A stretch of DNA of 64,000 nucleotides from PALSA-1006 sp963733265 (GTDB lineage Bacteria; Pseudomonadota; Gammaproteobacteria; Burkholderiales; Gallionellaceae). Location: NCBI GenBank assembly GCA_963733265.1, contig CAVTCF010000001.1:1178001-1242000 (forward strand), given 5' to 3'. The position numbers and the translations under genes are program-made. The notes below the pieces were generated by a model. The model ran no database searches, was not told the origin of the DNA, and saw only the letters and a list, made by a program, of their open reading frames with translations. The stretch's first letter is position 1; the number at the start of each line of letters is the position of its first letter. Positions 24,674-34,170 of the stretch are shown in pieces.

Positions 24674-25686
24674 GCTTGTTTCTCCAAAATAGTGGTTACA
24701 TGTTTTCCAACTTCAGACGGAGTCAGTTGCATCATGCAATTAAAATGACCCAACGGGCATTCGCGTTTGAAACACGGACTGCACGGCAGATCAAGTTTAA
24801 GAACTAAAGCTTGTTCTGATAATGGCGGGGTAAATTGCGGGCTGCTGGAGCCGAAGATTGCCAGCAAGGGGCGATCCAGAGCGGCAGCGATATGCATTAA
24901 TCCCGAATCGTTGCTGACGACCAGGCTTGCACAGGAAAGCAGGGCGATGGCATCGCTTAAATCGGTCGTTCCGCACAAGTTTTGCACCGACTGATTGCCC
25001 AGAGACACGATCTTTTCGGCGACCTCACGATCCCGTGCTGAACCAATCAGCCAAACCGCATAGCCTTTGGCACGTATTTTTTGGGCAAGCTCTGCAAAGT
25101 ATTGTACCGGCCAACGCTTGGCGGAGCCGTACTCTGCACCGGGGCAAAAAATTGCCACGGGATGATCCAGTGTCAGACCTAGCTTGTGCAGAACTTGCTG
25201 ACGTGTTTCATCGCTAACGCTTAAATGTGGATGCGGCGTGTTTTGTATTTGGTCTCTGGTTTCTTCGGCAAGTTGCGCAAAACGCTCGACCATCAGCGGC
25301 AATTTTGTTTTATGCAGCTTGCGTGCATCGTTGAGCAGACCGTAACGCATTTCGCCGGTGAAGCCGATACGCTTGGGGATATTGGCGAAAAAGGGTACCA
25401 GTGCCGACTTGAGCGAATTGGGCAAGACATACGCCGCATCGTAATGGTTGGCCTGCAGTAGTTTGCCCAGACGATAGCGCGCCAATAATTCCAATGCACC
25501 GTGCGGAAAGGGATTCACGATGACTTCGCTTACCTCCGGCATTTGCTTGAGCAAAGATAATGTCCACTGCGGCGCCAGCACATCAATGAGACAATCCGGA
25601 AAGCGCTGCTTGAGACGCAGCAACATCGGCTGCATCAACATACAATCGCCCACCCAACTGGGCGCTACGACCAGAAATTTTGGCAT
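24670..25686 (-). CDS. waaF: ADP-heptose:LPS heptosyltransferase II
   Basis: This is a glycosyltransferase family 9 protein (338 residues) that adds the second heptose to the LPS inner core at the inner membrane. Family signs are the N-terminal APSWVGDCMLMQP, FCPGAEYGSAKRWP in the middle, and VVSNDSGLMHIAAALDRPLLAIFG with the ADP-heptose-binding Asp. It uses the product of the heptose pathway to which the kinase at 6851 belongs. The upstream zinc-finger gene ends 21 bp before it, and pgm overlaps its end. Confidence 0.92.
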   Translation of the reverse strand: MPKFLVVAPSWVGDCMLMQPMLLRLKQRFPDCLIDVLAPQWTLSLLKQMPEVSEVIVNPFPHGALELLARYRLGKLLQANHYDAAYVLPNSLKSALVPFFANIPKRIGFTGEMRYGLLNDARKLHKTKLPLMVERFAQLAEETRDQIQNTPHPHLSVSDETRQQVLHKLGLTLDHPVAIFCPGAEYGSAKRWPVQYFAELAQKIRAKGYAVWLIGSARDREVAEKIVSLGNQSVQNLCGTTDLSDAIALLSCASLVVSNDSGLMHIAAALDRPLLAIFGSSSPQFTPPLSEQALVLKLDLPCSPCFKRECPLGHFNCMMQLTPSEVGKHVTTILEKQA

Positions 25687-25707
25687 TTGGCAGTTGACGG
25701 GCAGGGT

Positions 25708-25899
25708 TTAGTGATGGCCTTTGGGTAACTCACCCTTTAGCTTGTAGGTCGCCCCGCAATATGGACAACTTGCAGTGCCCAATTTTTCGACAGGAATAGC
25801 GACTCTGGGATGAGCATCCCAGAGCGGCTGATTGGGCGTGGGGCAGAAGAGCGGGAGCGCCTCGGCAGTGACTTCGATATAACGAATTTCAGATTTCAT
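25708..25899 (-). CDS. Small CHCC-type zinc-finger protein
   Basis: This 63-residue protein has the zinc-ribbon signature of the NDUFS6-like CHCC family: LFCPTPNQPLWDAHPRV, then CPYCGATYKL, with ligands Cys19, His29, Cys44 and Cys47. In Betaproteobacteria this small gene lies between ilvE and waaF, exactly as here (30 bp after ilvE, 21 bp before waaF). Its function is unknown. By homology to the mitochondrial protein a role near complex I or metal handling has been suggested, but nothing in the sequence proves it. Confidence 0.85.
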   Translation of the reverse strand: MKSEIRYIEVTAEALPLFCPTPNQPLWDAHPRVAIPVEKLGTASCPYCGATYKLKGELPKGHH

Positions 25900-25929
25900 G
25901 TGCCATCTCCTGAATTTTCTTTGCCCGGA

Positions 25930-26850
25930 TCAAACGTGATCGAGCCAGCCTGCATATTTGGGATTTTTACCGCCAACGATGTCGAAGAACAAAGCTTGCA
26001 ATTTGGCCGTGATCGGGCCGCGACTGCCTGCGCCGATGGTGCGGTTATCCAATTCGCGAATCGGCGTCACTTCGGCTGCGGTGCCGGTAAAGAACGCCTC
26101 ATCCGCGCAATACACTTCGTCACGCGTGATACGCTTTTCGATCAGCTCGATACCAAGATCTTTTGTTAGCGCGATGATGGAGTCGCGTGTGATCCCTTCC
26201 AAACAGGAAGTCAGGTCGGGCGTATAAAGTTTGCCTTTCTTCACGATGAAAATATTCTCGCCAGCGCCTTCGGCAACATAGCCATCCACATCCAGTAGCA
26301 GCGCTTCATCGTAGCCGTCTTGCGCCACTTCCTGATGCGCCAGAATAGAGTTTGGATAAGAGCCAACCGATTTGGCGCGACACATATTAATGTTGACATG
26401 ATGACGGGTAAAACTCGAAGTCTTAACGCGAATCCCTTTTGCCATGCCTTCTTCGCCCAAGTAGGCGCCCCACGGCCAGGCAGCAACAGCAACGTGTACG
26501 CTTAGCGTGGTAGCGGCAATACCCATCGCTTCCGAGCCGTAAAATACGATGGGGCGCAAATAACACGATTCCAGCTTGTTGGCTCGCACAACTTCTTTTT
26601 GCGCGGCCAGTATCGTTGGCTGGTCGAATGGAATTTTCATTTTAAAAATGTGCGCAGAATTAAACAGACGCTCTGTGTGCTCCTGCAAACGGAAAATTGC
26701 CGTTCCTTGCGTTGTCTTGTATGCCCGCACCCCTTCAAACACACCCATGCCGTAATGCAAAGTATGGGTGAGTACGTGAGTGGTGGCTTCGCGCCAAGGC
26801 ACGAGCTTACCGTCGTACCAAATAAAGCCGTCGCGGTCGGACATAGACAT
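25930..26850 (-). CDS. ilvE: Branched-chain amino acid aminotransferase
   Basis: This fold-type IV PLP enzyme performs the last step of Leu, Ile and Val synthesis. The 306 residues include WYDGKLVPWREATTHVLTHTLHYGMGVFEGVRAY, a Lys in the RAKSVGSYPNSILAHQEV segment as the likely PLP residue, and VAEGAGENIF followed by the phosphate-binding LEGITRDSI. It is probably the first gene of the minus-strand unit ilvE-zinc finger-waaF-pgm, with the promoter in 26851-26991. Confidence 0.95.
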   Translation of the reverse strand: MSMSDRDGFIWYDGKLVPWREATTHVLTHTLHYGMGVFEGVRAYKTTQGTAIFRLQEHTERLFNSAHIFKMKIPFDQPTILAAQKEVVRANKLESCYLRPIVFYGSEAMGIAATTLSVHVAVAAWPWGAYLGEEGMAKGIRVKTSSFTRHHVNINMCRAKSVGSYPNSILAHQEVAQDGYDEALLLDVDGYVAEGAGENIFIVKKGKLYTPDLTSCLEGITRDSIIALTKDLGIELIEKRITRDEVYCADEAFFTGTAAEVTPIRELDNRTIGAGSRGPITAKLQALFFDIVGGKNPKYAGWLDHV

Positions 26851-26991
26851 GATGAAGGTTTCCTATAAAAAGTTGAATTTATTGCAAGGCGTGATTCTAG
26901 CTTGTTCGGGATACTTTATGAAGTAACTAGACTGAGATATTCGGGGAAAAACAGTTGGAACGTAAGCTTTCGGGTGTTAGAGGCCGCGTTG

Positions 26992-27624
26992 TTAACCCGC
27001 GAACGCTTGCTGCAATGCTTGAGTAAACGCTTCCACTGGCTGAGCACCCGAGATGCCGACTTTTTCATTGATTACAAAAAATGGCACGCCGGTAATACCA
27101 AGTTTAGCGGCACGTGCTTCGTCTGCGCGTACCTCGTCCGAATAAGCATCGCCTTCTAACACAGACAAAGCTGCGCTTTCAGTAATCCCGAATTCAGGTG
27201 CCAGTTTTGCCAGTGCTGCTCGGTCGCCCACGGCAAGTGACTCGGAAAAATAGGCATGCATTGCCCGTTCAGTGGCTTTGTCACCCAGTTGTTTCGATGC
27301 GGCGAAATGCAACAGGCGGTGGGCATCGAAGGTGTTGCCTGGACGCGCCTTACTCAAGTGATAATCCAGCCCGACTTCCTTGGCAAGACCTGTAACACGG
27401 GCATTCATTGCTGCGGCTTCTTGCGGACTGACGCCATATTTTGAAGCCAGCATCTCGTCAAGCGAGATTGGGTATTGAGGTGGGGATTTGGGATCCAGTT
27501 CAAAGCTGCGCCAGATCACCGTTACGCTTTCGCGCTGCGCAAAATTGGCAAGCGCTGCTTCGAAGCGACGTTTCCCGATGTAGCACCAGGGGCAAATAAC
27601 ATCCGACCAGATTTCAACTTGCAT
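26992..27624 (-). CDS. DsbA-family oxidoreductase (FrnE-like)
   Basis: This is a 210-residue thioredoxin-fold protein with the CPWC redox motif at 11-14 and a long helical insertion, as in FrnE/DsbA-like and 2-hydroxychromene isomerase-like proteins. It has no signal peptide, so it acts in the cytoplasm, unlike DsbA. The C-terminal GVPFFVINEK carries the cis-proline loop. Members are linked to oxidative-stress tolerance, but the substrate here is unknown. A strong GGAG site precedes the ATG. Confidence 0.9.
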   Translation of the reverse strand: MQVEIWSDVICPWCYIGKRRFEAALANFAQRESVTVIWRSFELDPKSPPQYPISLDEMLASKYGVSPQEAAAMNARVTGLAKEVGLDYHLSKARPGNTFDAHRLLHFAASKQLGDKATERAMHAYFSESLAVGDRAALAKLAPEFGITESAALSVLEGDAYSDEVRADEARAAKLGITGVPFFVINEKVGISGAQPVEAFTQALQQAFAG

Positions 27625-27720
27625 AATCTTCTCCTCAACGATGAATTAATTGTATGTCAGAAAAGTGGATAAGGCGATAGTGAAGGGAGTTTGCTTCGGA
27701 AGACTATAACTTTGGCAGGG

Positions 27721-29196
27721 TTAAGTGCCAACTTGCGTGAGAGAAATGCCTGATTCGGTCGTATGGTCGTAACGATGGTAGCGACACTTCCCCGTCTGTT
27801 TGGACACATACATTGCCTGGTCTGCATGGCGCAACAGGGTGTCGCCATCATCCTTGTCGGAACAACGGAAGGCTACACCTATACTGGCAGATACCGTAAC
27901 CTTGTCGTTACCGATGATGATCGGTTTGGCGACCATTTCAAGTACCCGATCCAGAATTTGAAGACATTCGTTTTCGCTGGCAAGATCATTAAACAGCACC
28001 GCAAATTCATCACCACCCAGCCGCGCCAAGGTATCGCCTGAGCGCACGGTTTCCTGCAAACGCCGGGTGATTTCTATTAGCAATTGATCGCCTGCTGCGT
28101 GTCCGAACTGGTCGTTGACCTGTTTAAAGCCGTCGAGATCTATGTAGCATACGGACAGCAATTTACCGGTACGGTGCGCCTGTGCAATAGCCTGTTTTAA
28201 GCGGTCTGCCAATACACGTCTGTTGGGAATTCCGGTGAGAGCATCGTGATCGGCCATTTGACGCAGTGCTTCATCGCGATCTTTCAGCGCGCTGATGGTG
28301 GTGTTCAGTGCGACGCCGATGCGGGCAATTTCTTTATCTCCGGAGGTGGATACTGTGATATCGGTTTCTCCGTTTGCCAGACGAGTTAGTGGCTCTTCTA
28401 GTTCAGACAACGGCTTGAGTGCCCAGTGCACCATGATGCGCAGAACGAAAGACGCAATCAACATCATTACGGCGATAATCATGCTGGCATAAAATATATT
28501 GTGATTCAGATCACTTGTTGTATTGCTGTAGTCCAGCGCGAGTTCGATGAATCCAATGATCTCGATCTTCTCACCCGATGGTTTGTCGAGACTGTAATCG
28601 GTCATGCCGTCACTTGAAATTGACTTGACCCAGATCGGCGCACTGATGTGCATTAGCGAAGTTCCACTTTTTTCAAACAACAAAGTTTTCTGTTCCACTT
28701 CAATGCCGCTTAGCTTCTCGATAACGGATTCGGATAAAGGAGGAAAATCATCTATCGGGTTGTTCTTGCGTGAATATTCCGCAATCACATTGGTTCCTGA
28801 TTCATCCAGATACTTCACCCGGGCAATTTCGGGAAAATTATGCAAATAGCTTATGGCCTGTTTTAACTTGGCGGGGTTATTTGTGGCATATAGGGGAATA
28901 CCCAATTCATCCAGCTTGGTAATCCAACTTTCACCCTGATGGCGAACACTGTTTTCGATGACCAACTCGGAGGCAAGCCAGAGAGCGGCAATCACCAGAA
29001 AGTAAATAAAAAGCATCCAGAAAAATTGCAACATCAATATGCGGTTAGCCAGACTTTTGGGGCCGCTGCGGTCAAAGCGAAGGAAAATTGTTTGTGGAAA
29101 TTTGTGATATTCAATTTTTCCACGCAGGCCGCTTAATCGATGCAAAAACGATTTGGCCGCTTCACGAAATTGCGCTGCGCTAAAAGGCATTTTCAT
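27721..29196 (-). CDS. Membrane diguanylate cyclase with HAMP domain
   Basis: The 491-residue protein has two membrane helices (about 52-75 and 235-255) around an extracytoplasmic domain of about 155 residues, a HAMP linker (about 256-305), and a GGDEF domain (about 318-480). The active-site GGDEF motif is intact at 394-398, and an inhibitory RxxD site (RSGD, 386-389) lies five residues upstream, so product-inhibited c-di-GMP synthesis is expected. Its start lies inside the end of the preceding lipoprotein gene (17-bp overlap), suggesting that the lipoprotein supplies the signal. Confidence 0.92.
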   Translation of the reverse strand: MKMPFSAAQFREAAKSFLHRLSGLRGKIEYHKFPQTIFLRFDRSGPKSLANRILMLQFFWMLFIYFLVIAALWLASELVIENSVRHQGESWITKLDELGIPLYATNNPAKLKQAISYLHNFPEIARVKYLDESGTNVIAEYSRKNNPIDDFPPLSESVIEKLSGIEVEQKTLLFEKSGTSLMHISAPIWVKSISSDGMTDYSLDKPSGEKIEIIGFIELALDYSNTTSDLNHNIFYASMIIAVMMLIASFVLRIMVHWALKPLSELEEPLTRLANGETDITVSTSGDKEIARIGVALNTTISALKDRDEALRQMADHDALTGIPNRRVLADRLKQAIAQAHRTGKLLSVCYIDLDGFKQVNDQFGHAAGDQLLIEITRRLQETVRSGDTLARLGGDEFAVLFNDLASENECLQILDRVLEMVAKPIIIGNDKVTVSASIGVAFRCSDKDDGDTLLRHADQAMYVSKQTGKCRYHRYDHTTESGISLTQVGT

Positions 29197-30190
29197 ATTT
29201 CTTGTATTGGGCTGGTATTTCCAAATTAAGTAGCTTTGCCATCACGCTGTTTATGCGCAGTATGGATTTATCCGGATAGGCTATATCGGGGCCTGGAATT
29301 ATTTCCGTATTTTGCGCTTGTTTCAACCTGCGCAGTACTTCTTGTGCCACCTCCTGAGGATCGCTCGTGGTACTGAATAATCCGCCGAGACTGAGCAATT
29401 CATCGCTGAACACCGCTACCTGCTTGCTGTTGTGAATGCTAAACGTCATCACATCGCGTAAAATATTTCCGCTCAATACACGATTGTCCGGAATCAGCCA
29501 AAATCCCTGCACCTTGTCTGCCATCTGTTTGAAGGCGTATTGGTATTCTTTGTCGGAGTTCACGGTTTTATGGTGCAGAGTAATGCCGTTGAGCTTGGCT
29601 GCTGTTTTTGCCAGTTGCATCATGTCCTCGAAACCGGGGCCGCTGATGACACCAATATCGGCAGTACCCGGTGCAAGCGCCCGCCAAGTACTGAAGGTTT
29701 TGGACATCGAAGGCATGATGCTCACACCTTTATGTTTTGGTGTAAGCAAATCATAATCCTGATAATTAAACACCTGACAAAATACTACCTGTCTGTTTGT
29801 CAGCGTCTTGGCTGCAAGGGTGGCGTTCAAACCAATGCTGACGAACTGTTTATTTCCATCGTCCTTGTTTGCTGCAAGCATCTTGATATTTTCGAGCTGA
29901 CTTCCTTTCAAATAGCGAATGCTTCCATGTCCCGCCAATTGTTTAGCGAGCATTTTTGCAACTTTGCTATAGGCGGGGATGTTTTCGCTCACCAAGATAA
30001 CTACATCCTTGATCGCAGGGCTTGGCAGAGCCGCAATTACAGGTTGGGGGGGCAGAGGTGGATTTAAGCCGGTTTTGGGTTCGGCGCAGCTTTGGAGTAT
30101 CAATGCCATAATGACAATAGCAAGACGGCAACACATACGCAGCGGCGGCATGCTGTTAAAACTCGTTCTGGTTGAACTGTTATGACTCAT
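29180..30190 (-). CDS. Lipoprotein related to ABC substrate-binding proteins
   Basis: This 336-residue protein has an N-terminal hydrophobic stretch ending in a lipobox (LILQSC, Cys35), so it should be a lipid-anchored periplasmic protein. The body resembles the ABC_sub_bind family (TrpX/YtfQ-like peripheral proteins), with repeated Rossmann-like halves and phrases such as VILVSEN and GVISGPGFEDMM. No permease or ATPase is nearby. Its 17-bp overlap with the diguanylate cyclase makes it the probable sensor partner of that enzyme. The ligand is unknown. Confidence 0.8.
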   Translation of the reverse strand: MSHNSSTRTSFNSMPPLRMCCRLAIVIMALILQSCAEPKTGLNPPLPPQPVIAALPSPAIKDVVILVSENIPAYSKVAKMLAKQLAGHGSIRYLKGSQLENIKMLAANKDDGNKQFVSIGLNATLAAKTLTNRQVVFCQVFNYQDYDLLTPKHKGVSIMPSMSKTFSTWRALAPGTADIGVISGPGFEDMMQLAKTAAKLNGITLHHKTVNSDKEYQYAFKQMADKVQGFWLIPDNRVLSGNILRDVMTFSIHNSKQVAVFSDELLSLGGLFSTTSDPQEVAQEVLRRLKQAQNTEIIPGPDIAYPDKSILRINSVMAKLLNLEIPAQYKKYENAF

Positions 30191-30619
30191 CGGGCGACAC
30201 CGATATCGTGTGCGTTAAAACCAAACCTTGTTTTATGTTTTCAAGCGCAGCCATAAACGTCGTTTCGTAACAGTCCATAGGTGACCACACAAATTGGTTA
30301 GTAAAGAAAATACCCGCAACATGTTTCGGTTCACTACTGGTTGTTTTGGTGTCCTCGACAGGAATCGAAATAGACATATAACAACATGATTATATGCGTA
30401 TATAAATTTCTAAAAAAACTCGATACCGTTATGGATACCGTTAAATGTTGCACGCTGAGCAATGCTTGCTGTTTGATGCAAAATTCAAAAAATAGGTGAG
30501 GCAGAAAATTTTTCAACTCACTTTTGCTGGTGAATAAGTGCACTTCTTGATGTTTCTCGGTCTACAAAAAATATTTGTAACGCATATTATATCTATCAAC
30601 TTATTTTATCAGGAAGTTG
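30191..30619. other. AT-rich boundary region, no supported gene
   Basis: This is about 430 bp with no gene I trust. A 65-codon minus-strand frame (30180-30377) touches the lipoprotein start but lacks a ribosome-binding site and recognisable features. A short direct repeat, GATACCGTTATG followed at once by GATACCGTTA, lies near 30420-30445. Base composition drops here relative to the core genome, marking the edge of the accessory island. Confidence 0.45.
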
Positions 30620-30802
30620 ATGGCGTTTATGAAAATACTTAGACTCAAAGAAGTTCTGGAGCGAGTAGGATTAAGTCGTGCGACTTGGTATCGCTTAGTG
30701 GCATCAGGTGATGCGCCACAGCAAGTACAGATTTCAATCCGTCGCGTAGGTTGGATAGATAAAGGTATTGATGACTTCATAACCAGCCGGAAGCCAAAAT
30801 AG
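30620..30802 (+). CDS. AlpA-family excisionase/regulator
   Basis: This is a roughly 60-residue helix-turn-helix protein. LRLKEVLERVGLSRATWYRLVASG, then VGWIDKGIDDFITSRK, is the AlpA/MerR-like DNA-binding fold used by phage and island excisionases such as AlpA of CP4-57. AGGAAG sits at 30611-30616, so the start may be 30620 (spacing 3) or 30629 (spacing 12). It stands alone at the island edge next to a tRNA-like remnant, which fits a role in island excision. The matching integrase is not adjacent; an integrase fragment survives at 47.8 kb. Confidence 0.78.
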   Translation: MAFMKILRLKEVLERVGLSRATWYRLVASGDAPQQVQISIRRVGWIDKGIDDFITSRKPK

Positions 30803-30877
30803 ACTGGCGCTTTCAGACTCACGACTTGTAAAAGCACTTTCGGTCTATTCTATCTCTCTCAATAGAATAGAGAGCGA

Positions 30878-30912
30878 TGGTTTCGATCCCACTCATTCCG
30901 CCACGATGTATC
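30878..30912. other. tRNA 3'-end-like remnant (possible att site)
   Basis: GGTTTCGATCCCACTC followed by ATTCCGCCA resembles a T-arm, acceptor 3' strand and CCA end of a serine-type tRNA. The matching 5' acceptor strand (GGAATGAG) is not present upstream, so this is not a whole tRNA. Just before it lies an inverted repeat, TCTATTCTAT against ATAGAATAGA. A tRNA 3' end beside an AlpA gene is the typical scar of island integration. Confidence 0.4.
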
Positions 30913-31041
30913 TAACTTGCCTACAAATCTCCTAACTTGAGCGCCTGATTTCATGCGGCGTCAGGAGTTCGGCCATAGAAGACCTTAGTGGCCGCACCTC
31001 AAAGTTTCCGCTTTGCAAAGGGTAGCGGACGTTGAGCACAA

Positions 31042-34000
31042 TCATTTTCTCGCATCATCCCCAAACCGCTCCTTGCCACGAAGCGTTTCATATAACTGTG
31101 CCGGGCCGAGCAAAATATCCTTCAAACCGCTGCGTACTTTTTCTGAATCCAGAGCCTGCTTGCTCATCGTCGTATGTGCCGAGAGAGCATCCATTACTGC
31201 GTTCATAATTTCCGTTGCAAGGTCTGGAGAGTTGGAGAATTGTTCCTTGGTGTTGTTGCTAGCTTGCTGCACCAGTATCTCGGACTCCAGCAACTTGCTC
31301 TTCAGTACATGGTTCACATAAACCAGCTTGTCGTCATCGCTCAGCTCTCCCTCGAACAGTGTATTCACCTTCTCGATGATTTCCGAGAGACGTGCTTTTT
31401 CTTTTTCCTGCAATTGGCCGCTGCCAGGATCGGTTAGCGGTGGTAACGGTTCGCCTGCACTTAACGGCAAAGCACGCTTGCCCTGATTTTTCAGCTTGTG
31501 GTGAGTCAGCACCACCTTGGACAAATCTACACCTTCGCGCTCGCGGCCAAACTCCAGCAGTGGCAGCAAGCGCCGGAAAAAGATTGCGCGTTTCTCGATG
31601 GCAGTATTGCCGTAATCGAATATCTGCGACAGGAAGGCATACACGCGCATGAATGTACCGAGGTCACGCTTAAACAATTGCAGCGCATTCATTTCGTCCT
31701 GCGCCGCTTGTACTGCTTTCGCATCCTTCAGCGCCTGCGCGTCTTGCCAGGCCCTGCGCGCTGCGGCATAACGCTTAAGCAAGCGATCTGCCACCGGCTC
31801 CAGCGCTGCATTCAATTCGTATTGAGCGGAGTTCGGATTCATCTCAACCGTCACCACGCGCTCAACTTCGTTGTCATCGTAATGTCCGGTCGCATCCAAC
31901 TTGGCGCGCAGGTCGTATACCAGATTTGGATCGGTCACGCCCGCCAGCGTCGCCGTGGCGTAATAGGTCTTGAACGCTTCCAGCACTTCTTCTGGCGCAT
32001 TCACAAAGTCGAGTATATAGGTCGTATCCTTACCCGGATAAGCACGGTTCAGACGCGACAAAGTTTGCACCGCCTGAATGCCCGCCAGTCGTTTATCTAC
32101 ATACATGCCACACAGCAGCGGCTGATCGAAACCGGTCTGAAACTTGTTCGCCACCAGCAGGATTTGATATTCATCGGTATTGAAGGCCTCGCGCATGTCG
32201 CGTCCGCGCAGGTTCGGATTCAGCGTCTTGCTGTTTTCAGTGAAAGGATCGGTGCCGGATTCCTTGTCGTTCACCTCGCCCGAGAACGCCACCAGTGTGC
32301 CGATCTTGTAGTTCTGCGACTTGACGTACTGGTCGATTGCCAGTTGCCAGCGCACCGCCTCTATGCGGCTACCCACCACCACCATCGCCTTGGCGCGGCC
32401 TTCCAGCAGTGGTGAAACATTCTCGCGGAAGTGCTCCACCACCACCTGCACCTTCTGGCTAATGTTGTACGGATGAAGCCGCACCCAGCGCATGATGCCC
32501 TTCATCGCCGCGCTGCGTTCCACCTCGGACTCGTCCCACTCGCGCCCCTCACTGGCGAGTTTAAATGCCAGGTTATATGGCGTGTAGTTCTTCAGCACAT
32601 CGAGGATGAATCCTTCCTCGATAGCTTGGCGCATTGAATACACATGGAATGGTGCGGGCAGGTTCTCCGGCCCGGCCGGCAACGCGGGATTCGGGCGGCG
32701 ACCAAACAACTCCAGCGTCTTGGATTTTGGCGTGGCGGTAAACGCCACATAGGCAATACCGGCATCGTTGGCGCGTGCCCCCATCTGTGCAGCAAGCAAA
32801 TCCTCAGTACACACCTCGCCGCCATCGGCCAGTTCCTGCAATTCCTCGACAGAAAGCACCGCCTTCAGGTTGGCCGCTGCCGAACCGGTCTGAGAACTGT
32901 GCGCCTCGTCCGCAATCACCGCGAAGCGTTTGCCTTGCGTTGCAGCCAATTCCTGCACTGCTTTTAGTGCGAACGGAAAAGTCTGGATAGTACACACCAC
33001 AATCTTCTTGCCGCCGGAAAGCGCCTCAGCTAGTTCTTTGCTCTTGCTGGCACTCTCGCCCTTAATCGTTGCAACTACACCCGAAGTGCGCTCGAAATCG
33101 AAAATCGCCTCCTGCAACTGCGCATCCAGCACATTGCGGTCGCTCACCACCAGTATCGAATCGAACAGCTTCTTGTGCTGCGCATCGTGCAAATCAGCAA
33201 GGAAGTGCGCTGACCATGCGATGGAATTAGTCTTGCCGGAACCGGCTGAATGCTGGATCAAGTATTTCTGCCCTGCACCTTCGGCCAGAACAGTCGCAAG
33301 CAGTTTGCGCGTTGCATCGAGCTGGTGATAGCGAGGGAAGATGACTGAGGTAATCTGCTTCTTGCTGTCGCGCTTGGTCACGATGTAGCGACCGATAATC
33401 TCCAGCCAGCTATCGCGCGCCCACACTTCTTCCCACAGGTAAGCCGTGCGGTGGCCGTTCGGGTTTAGCGGATTGCCAGCCGCGCCATCGTCACCCTTGT
33501 TGAATGGCAGGAAAGTGGTCGCGGCCCCTAGCAGGCGCGTAGTCATCATCGCCGCACTATTACTGACGGCAAAATGCACTAACGCCCCGCGCAGAAAATC
33601 CAGCAGCGGCTCGGCAGCGGGTTGCCCCTTCGGCCTCGGGTGACGATCAAAGCGATATTGATCCACCGCGTCTTCCACGCTCTGCGTGTAATCGCTCTTC
33701 AGCTCCACTGTTGCAACTGGAATGCCGTTTAGGAACAACACAAGATCAATGGCATTTTCGTTATGCAACGAATAACGTACTTGTCGCACCACGCGCAAAC
33801 GGTTGGCGGCATACCTCGCTTGCAACGCGGTATTCATCGCCAATGCAGGCTTGAACTGAGCCAAGCTTACCGGCTGGCGCAGCCCCAGCAACTCCACTCC
33901 GTGCCGCAACACTTCCAGCGTTCCTCGGTCATCCAATTGCTTGCGGATACGGTCGAGCAACACGGCTTCCGTAGCTGCGCCGTTGTTCTTGGTCAGAGTT

Positions 34001-34170
34001 TCCCATGCCTGCGGTTGCGTTGACTGTACCCAGGCCAGTACATCGGCGGAGAACAAGGCTCGGGTTCGGTCGTAGCCGGTGTAGTCGTTTTCAGCGTACA
34101 GCCAGTCATGTGTCGCGAGGTGGGCGCAGATGTCGTTTTCGAATTCGATTTCTTTATGTAGCGCGCTCAC
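31042..34170 (-). CDS. hsdR: Type I restriction endonuclease subunit R
   Basis: HsdR is the motor and nuclease subunit of a Type I restriction-modification complex, translocating DNA and cutting far from the target site. In the 1042 residues I see the N-terminal nuclease core with IDLVLFLNGIPVATVELK (a PD-ExK arrangement, about 140-158), the helicase P-loop HSAGSGKTNSIAW, the DEAH box in IADEAHSSQTG, SF2 motif III AFTATP, and the motif V/VI-like TGFDQPLLCGMYVDKRL. It appears complete. It is the last gene of a minus-strand operon and overlaps its upstream neighbour by four bases. The IS element further upstream may uncouple it from hsdM and hsdS. Confidence 0.95.
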   Translation of the reverse strand: MSALHKEIEFENDICAHLATHDWLYAENDYTGYDRTRALFSADVLAWVQSTQPQAWETLTKNNGAATEAVLLDRIRKQLDDRGTLEVLRHGVELLGLRQPVSLAQFKPALAMNTALQARYAANRLRVVRQVRYSLHNENAIDLVLFLNGIPVATVELKSDYTQSVEDAVDQYRFDRHPRPKGQPAAEPLLDFLRGALVHFAVSNSAAMMTTRLLGAATTFLPFNKGDDGAAGNPLNPNGHRTAYLWEEVWARDSWLEIIGRYIVTKRDSKKQITSVIFPRYHQLDATRKLLATVLAEGAGQKYLIQHSAGSGKTNSIAWSAHFLADLHDAQHKKLFDSILVVSDRNVLDAQLQEAIFDFERTSGVVATIKGESASKSKELAEALSGGKKIVVCTIQTFPFALKAVQELAATQGKRFAVIADEAHSSQTGSAAANLKAVLSVEELQELADGGEVCTEDLLAAQMGARANDAGIAYVAFTATPKSKTLELFGRRPNPALPAGPENLPAPFHVYSMRQAIEEGFILDVLKNYTPYNLAFKLASEGREWDESEVERSAAMKGIMRWVRLHPYNISQKVQVVVEHFRENVSPLLEGRAKAMVVVGSRIEAVRWQLAIDQYVKSQNYKIGTLVAFSGEVNDKESGTDPFTENSKTLNPNLRGRDMREAFNTDEYQILLVANKFQTGFDQPLLCGMYVDKRLAGIQAVQTLSRLNRAYPGKDTTYILDFVNAPEEVLEAFKTYYATATLAGVTDPNLVYDLRAKLDATGHYDDNEVERVVTVEMNPNSAQYELNAALEPVADRLLKRYAAARRAWQDAQALKDAKAVQAAQDEMNALQLFKRDLGTFMRVYAFLSQIFDYGNTAIEKRAIFFRRLLPLLEFGREREGVDLSKVVLTHHKLKNQGKRALPLSAGEPLPPLTDPGSGQLQEKEKARLSEIIEKVNTLFEGELSDDDKLVYVNHVLKSKLLESEILVQQASNNTKEQFSNSPDLATEIMNAVMDALSAHTTMSKQALDSEKVRSGLKDILLGPAQLYETLRGKERFGDDARK

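Noticed and set aside
30180..30377. 65-codon minus-strand frame touching the lipoprotein gene
   Set aside because: No ribosome-binding site or recognisable sequence. The overlap with the lipoprotein start is suggestive but not enough.
30815..30912. Possible complete tRNA gene
   Set aside because: The 3' third looks tRNA-like, but no complementary 5' acceptor strand or proper D-arm exists, and the T-arm does not pair well.
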